Shown here in pieces: positions 6,039 to 8,203 of a stretch of DNA of 8,203 nt; position 1 is the first letter of the stretch, and the number at the start of each line of letters is the position of its first letter. Position numbers and translations under genes: made by a program. Under the pieces are notes generated by a model that saw nothing but the letters and a program-made list of their open reading frames with translations, was not told the origin of the DNA and searched no databases. This DNA is from Pseudoflavonifractor sp047637855. Lineage in GTDB: Bacteria > Bacillota > Clostridia > Oscillospirales > Oscillospiraceae. The DNA lies in assembly GCA_047637855.1 (NCBI GenBank), contig JBLJBF010000010.1, positions 1-8,203 on the forward strand, written 5' to 3'.

Positions 6039-8006
6039 ATGATGCAGTCCACCCTTACTCTGGCGGGACGCCAGATCAAGGTCTACTCCCTCAACACGGT
6101 GGTGGTGGGGTCCGGTGCGGCGGGCTACAACGCCGCCGACCGGCTCCTGGGATTCGGCCAGGAGGACATTGCCATTGTCACCGAGCACATCAATGCCGGA
6201 ACCTCCCGCAACACCGGTTCCGACAAGCAGACCTACTATAAGCTCACCCTCTCCGGCGGTGAAGCGGACAGCGTCCGCGAGATGGCTCAGACCTTGATGG
6301 CGGGCCAGTGCATGGACGGGGACAACGCCCTGTGTGAGGCGGCGCTCTCGGCCCAGGGGTTCCTGCGGCTGGTCGAGCTGGGCGTGCCCTTTCCCCGCAA
6401 CGCCTATGGCGAGTATATCGGCTACAAGACCGACCACGACCCCCGCCGCCGGGCCACCTCGGTGGGCCCCTACACCTCCCGCATCATGACCGAGTGCCTG
6501 CAAAGGTCCGTGGAGGCCAAGGGGGTCCGGGTATTCGACAAGCTGCAGGTAGTCCGCATCCTCTCCGATGGGGACAGGGTCTACGGCCTTTTATGTCTCG
6601 ACCTGACCGCCGAGGGGGACAGGGCCAACCAGTTCGTGGCCTTTAACTGCAAGAACATGATCTTCGCCACCGGCGGTCCCGCCGGGATGTACGCCGACAG
6701 CGTCTTCCCCCTGGGGCACTACGGCGCCTCCGGCATCGCCTTCGAGGCTGGGGCCAGAGGACAGAACCTCACCGAGTGGCAGTACGGCCTCGCCTCGGTC
6801 CGTCCCCGCTGGAACGTGTCGGGCACCTATATGCAGGTCCTGCCCCGTTTTATTTCTACCGCTCCGGGGGGAGGAGACGAGAAAGAGTTCCTGCTGGACT
6901 TCTTTTCCGACGCGGGGGATATGCTCACCAAGGTTTTTCTCAAGGGGTATCAGTGGCCCTTCGACGTGCGCAGGGTGGCGGGCGGCTCCTCCATTGTGGA
7001 CATTCTGGTCTATCTGGAGTGCTGCAAGGGCCGCAGGGTGTTTCTCGACTTCCGCCAGAATCCCTGCGGCGGCGCAGACATCGACTACGCCGCCCTCTCC
7101 CCGGAGGCTCGGGAGTATTTGGAGCGGGCAGGCGCCTGTTTCGGCACGCCTATAGAGCGGCTTCTCCACATGAACAGGCCCGCTGTGGACTTTTACCTCG
7201 ACAGGGGGGTAGACCTCTCCAGGGAGCCGCTGGAGGTTGCCCTGTGCGCCCAGCACAATAACGGGGGCCTCGCCGTGGACAAGTGGTGGCGCACCAACCT
7301 GGAGGGCCTGTTCGCCTGCGGCGAGGTCTCGGGGAGCCACGGGGTCTACCGCCCCGGCGGCAGCGCGCTGAACGAGACCCAGGTAGGCTCTGCCCGGGCC
7401 GCCCAGTACGCCGCGGCCCGCCGCTCCGGCCCCCCCATGAATGCCGCCGCCTTTGAGGCATACGCCGCCGGGGACATCGCGGCCTGCATCGCCATCGGCG
7501 ACGCCGCCGGCCGGGGTGGGGAGGGCAATGTGCAGCGGCTGTGGGACGAGGCCGCGGCGCATATGAGCCGCTCCGGCGCGTCTATGCGCAGCAGGGAAGG
7601 GCTCACAGAGCTCCTCTGCGAAGTAGAAAAAAAGCTCTCCTCCTTTGCCGACACCATCCGCGCGGGTGCGCCCACCGACCTGCGCAAGGTCTACCGCCTG
7701 CGGGACATCCTGATCTCTCAGCAGGTCTATCTCTCGGCCATGCTGGACTATATCGGCCAGGGCGGCAAGAGCCGGGGCAGCGCGCTCTACACCGACCCTG
7801 CGGGCGCCAAGCCCTACCCGGAGCTGCCCGGGATGTTTACCTTCACCGTGGACGACGGCGGCCGGGCGGACCTCATTCAGGAGGCCGCCTGGAAAGACGG
7901 CGTGTGCTCGTTCACCTGGCGGAAGGTCCGCCCCATCCCCGAGGACGACGACTTCTTTGAGAACGTCTGGCGCTCTTTCCGGGAGAACGGCAATATTGTT
8001 GACTGA
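6039..8006 (+). CDS. FAD-dependent fumarate reductase/succinate dehydrogenase flavoprotein-type oxidoreductase
   Basis: This is a 655-residue protein. The start at ATG 6039 (or the adjacent ATG 6042) lies 9 bases after AAAGGAGG at 6022-6029; longer in-frame extensions would overlap the SDR gene and are unlikely. The N-terminal FAD motif is VVVGSGAAG (21-29) and the second FAD region GLFACGEVSGSHG (423-435). The FrdA-type C-terminal helical domain includes LRDILISQQVYLSAMLDY and SRGSALYTD (578-586). H406 (HNNGG) and R438 (VYRPGGSALNE) align with substrate-binding His and Arg of fumarate reductases. The histidine that covalently binds FAD in complex II is replaced: SRNTGSDKQ at 56-64 gives N58 where His is expected. 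The RGxGG loop with the catalytic arginine is not recognisable; R270 is the nearest candidate. The substrate is therefore probably not fumarate. No signal peptide, iron-sulfur subunit or membrane anchor gene is seen, so it is likely a soluble cytoplasmic enzyme. It is the last gene of the operon. Confidence 0.88.
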   Translation: MMQSTLTLAGRQIKVYSLNTVVVGSGAAGYNAADRLLGFGQEDIAIVTEHINAGTSRNTGSDKQTYYKLTLSGGEADSVREMAQTLMAGQCMDGDNALCEAALSAQGFLRLVELGVPFPRNAYGEYIGYKTDHDPRRRATSVGPYTSRIMTECLQRSVEAKGVRVFDKLQVVRILSDGDRVYGLLCLDLTAEGDRANQFVAFNCKNMIFATGGPAGMYADSVFPLGHYGASGIAFEAGARGQNLTEWQYGLASVRPRWNVSGTYMQVLPRFISTAPGGGDEKEFLLDFFSDAGDMLTKVFLKGYQWPFDVRRVAGGSSIVDILVYLECCKGRRVFLDFRQNPCGGADIDYAALSPEAREYLERAGACFGTPIERLLHMNRPAVDFYLDRGVDLSREPLEVALCAQHNNGGLAVDKWWRTNLEGLFACGEVSGSHGVYRPGGSALNETQVGSARAAQYAAARRSGPPMNAAAFEAYAAGDIAACIAIGDAAGRGGEGNVQRLWDEAAAHMSRSGASMRSREGLTELLCEVEKKLSSFADTIRAGAPTDLRKVYRLRDILISQQVYLSAMLDYIGQGGKSRGSALYTDPAGAKPYPELPGMFTFTVDDGGRADLIQEAAWKDGVCSFTWRKVRPIPEDDDFFENVWRSFRENGNIVD

Positions 8007-8007
8007 C

Positions 8008-8054
8008 CATAAACAGGGAGTCCGAAAGCAGCGCTTTCGGACTCCCTGTTTATG
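8008..8054. terminator. Perfect 22-bp hairpin between convergent genes, bidirectional terminator
   Basis: Bases 8008-8029 are the exact reverse complement of 8033-8054, with a 3-base AGC loop. The stem begins one base after the stop codon of the flavoprotein gene. The core GGGAGTCCGAAAGC arm is GC-rich, and the outer arms are A/T-rich (ATAAACA and TGTTTAT), so each strand reads a GC stem running into a T-rich tail. It sits between two converging genes, as expected for a shared terminator. A long uninterrupted T-run is absent on the plus strand, which continues TGTTTATGCTGTATT. Confidence 0.85.
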
Positions 8055-8104
8055 CTGTATTAAGAAAGCCGTCTCCCGCGCGATCTGCCTGTGAAGGGGA
8101 TCGG

Positions 8105-8203
8105 TTACAGATTGGTATAGCCCATCAGGTATTTGTCCACTTCCCGGGCCGCGGCGCGGCCCTCGGCGATGGCCCAGACCACCAGCGACTGGCCCCGGCG
8201 CAT
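8105..8203 (-). CDS. gltD: C-terminal end of a glutamate synthase small-subunit-like oxidoreductase (partial)
   Basis: On the minus strand an open frame runs from the window edge to a TAA at 8107-8105. It encodes 32 residues beginning MRRGQSLVVWAIAEGR and ending KYLMGYTNL. The stretch RRGQSLVVWAIAEGR..A..VD.YL is the characteristic C-terminus of the NADPH-dependent glutamate synthase beta subunit / SudA-type FAD-NAD(P) oxidoreductase family, covering the final FAD-contacting helix. The rest of the gene lies beyond the window, so glutamate synthase, sulfide dehydrogenase subunit and NfnL-type proteins cannot be separated. It converges on the redox operon and shares the hairpin terminator with it, so it is probably functionally unrelated. 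Confidence 0.8.
   Translation of the reverse strand: MRRGQSLVVWAIAEGRAAAREVDKYLMGYTNL

Noticed and set aside
2770..8006. A bile-acid-inducible (bai) type operon, suggested by an OYE-like protein, an SDR and a flavoprotein
   Set aside because: There is no CoA ligase, CoA transferase, dehydratase BaiE or transporter BaiG in the window. The OYE-like protein lacks the C-terminal domain of BaiCD/BaiH, and the neighbours are sugar-type genes.

Overview
The window looks like a chromosomal segment from a GC-rich member of the Clostridia, probably a gut Oscillospiraceae-type organism. I infer this from the GC-rich coding sequence, strong AGGAGG-type ribosome binding sites, a TTG start, and the mix of a LacI regulator with oxygen-independent flavin and iron-sulfur enzymes. 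No mobile element, CRISPR array, tRNA or rRNA is visible. Coding density is high, and no gene-free stretch exceeds about 100 bases.

Layout, left to right. Positions 1-816 hold the C-terminal part of an IlvD/Edd-family dehydratase whose 5' end lies outside the window. Next come a LacI-family regulator (839-1840, TTG start) and a xylose-isomerase-like TIM barrel with all four metal ligands of the D-tagatose/D-allulose 3-epimerase family (1852-2697). An AT-rich gap of 72 bases follows (2698-2769). It carries a weak terminator-like hairpin, a 14-base LacI-type operator candidate and a possible promoter. Behind it is a tight four-gene redox operon: an old-yellow-enzyme-like flavoprotein with a C-terminal cysteine cluster (2770-4146), a zinc medium-chain dehydrogenase (4164-5198), a short-chain dehydrogenase (5240-6007) and a fumarate-reductase-type FAD protein (6039-8006). 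A perfect 22-bp hairpin (8008-8054) closes the operon. The window ends with the last 32 codons of a convergent gene resembling the glutamate synthase small subunit (gltD).

How the genes may work together (inference): the dehydratase, epimerase and LacI regulator are typical of sugar-acid or polyol catabolism. The two alcohol dehydrogenases could interconvert hydroxyl and keto groups on the same compound. The two flavoenzymes belong to families that reduce (or form) C=C bonds next to carbonyl or carboxyl groups. Together they suggest an anaerobic oxidise/epimerise/dehydrate/reduce route for a sugar acid, polyol or cyclitol, in which the substrate skeleton may also serve as an electron sink. 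I cannot match this gene set to a pathway I know, and the substrate is not evident from the sequence. This cluster is the best candidate for something undescribed in the window. The most distinctive details are an unusual active-site lysine and the missing C-terminal nucleotide domain in the OYE-like protein, and the departures from fumarate reductase in the FAD protein.
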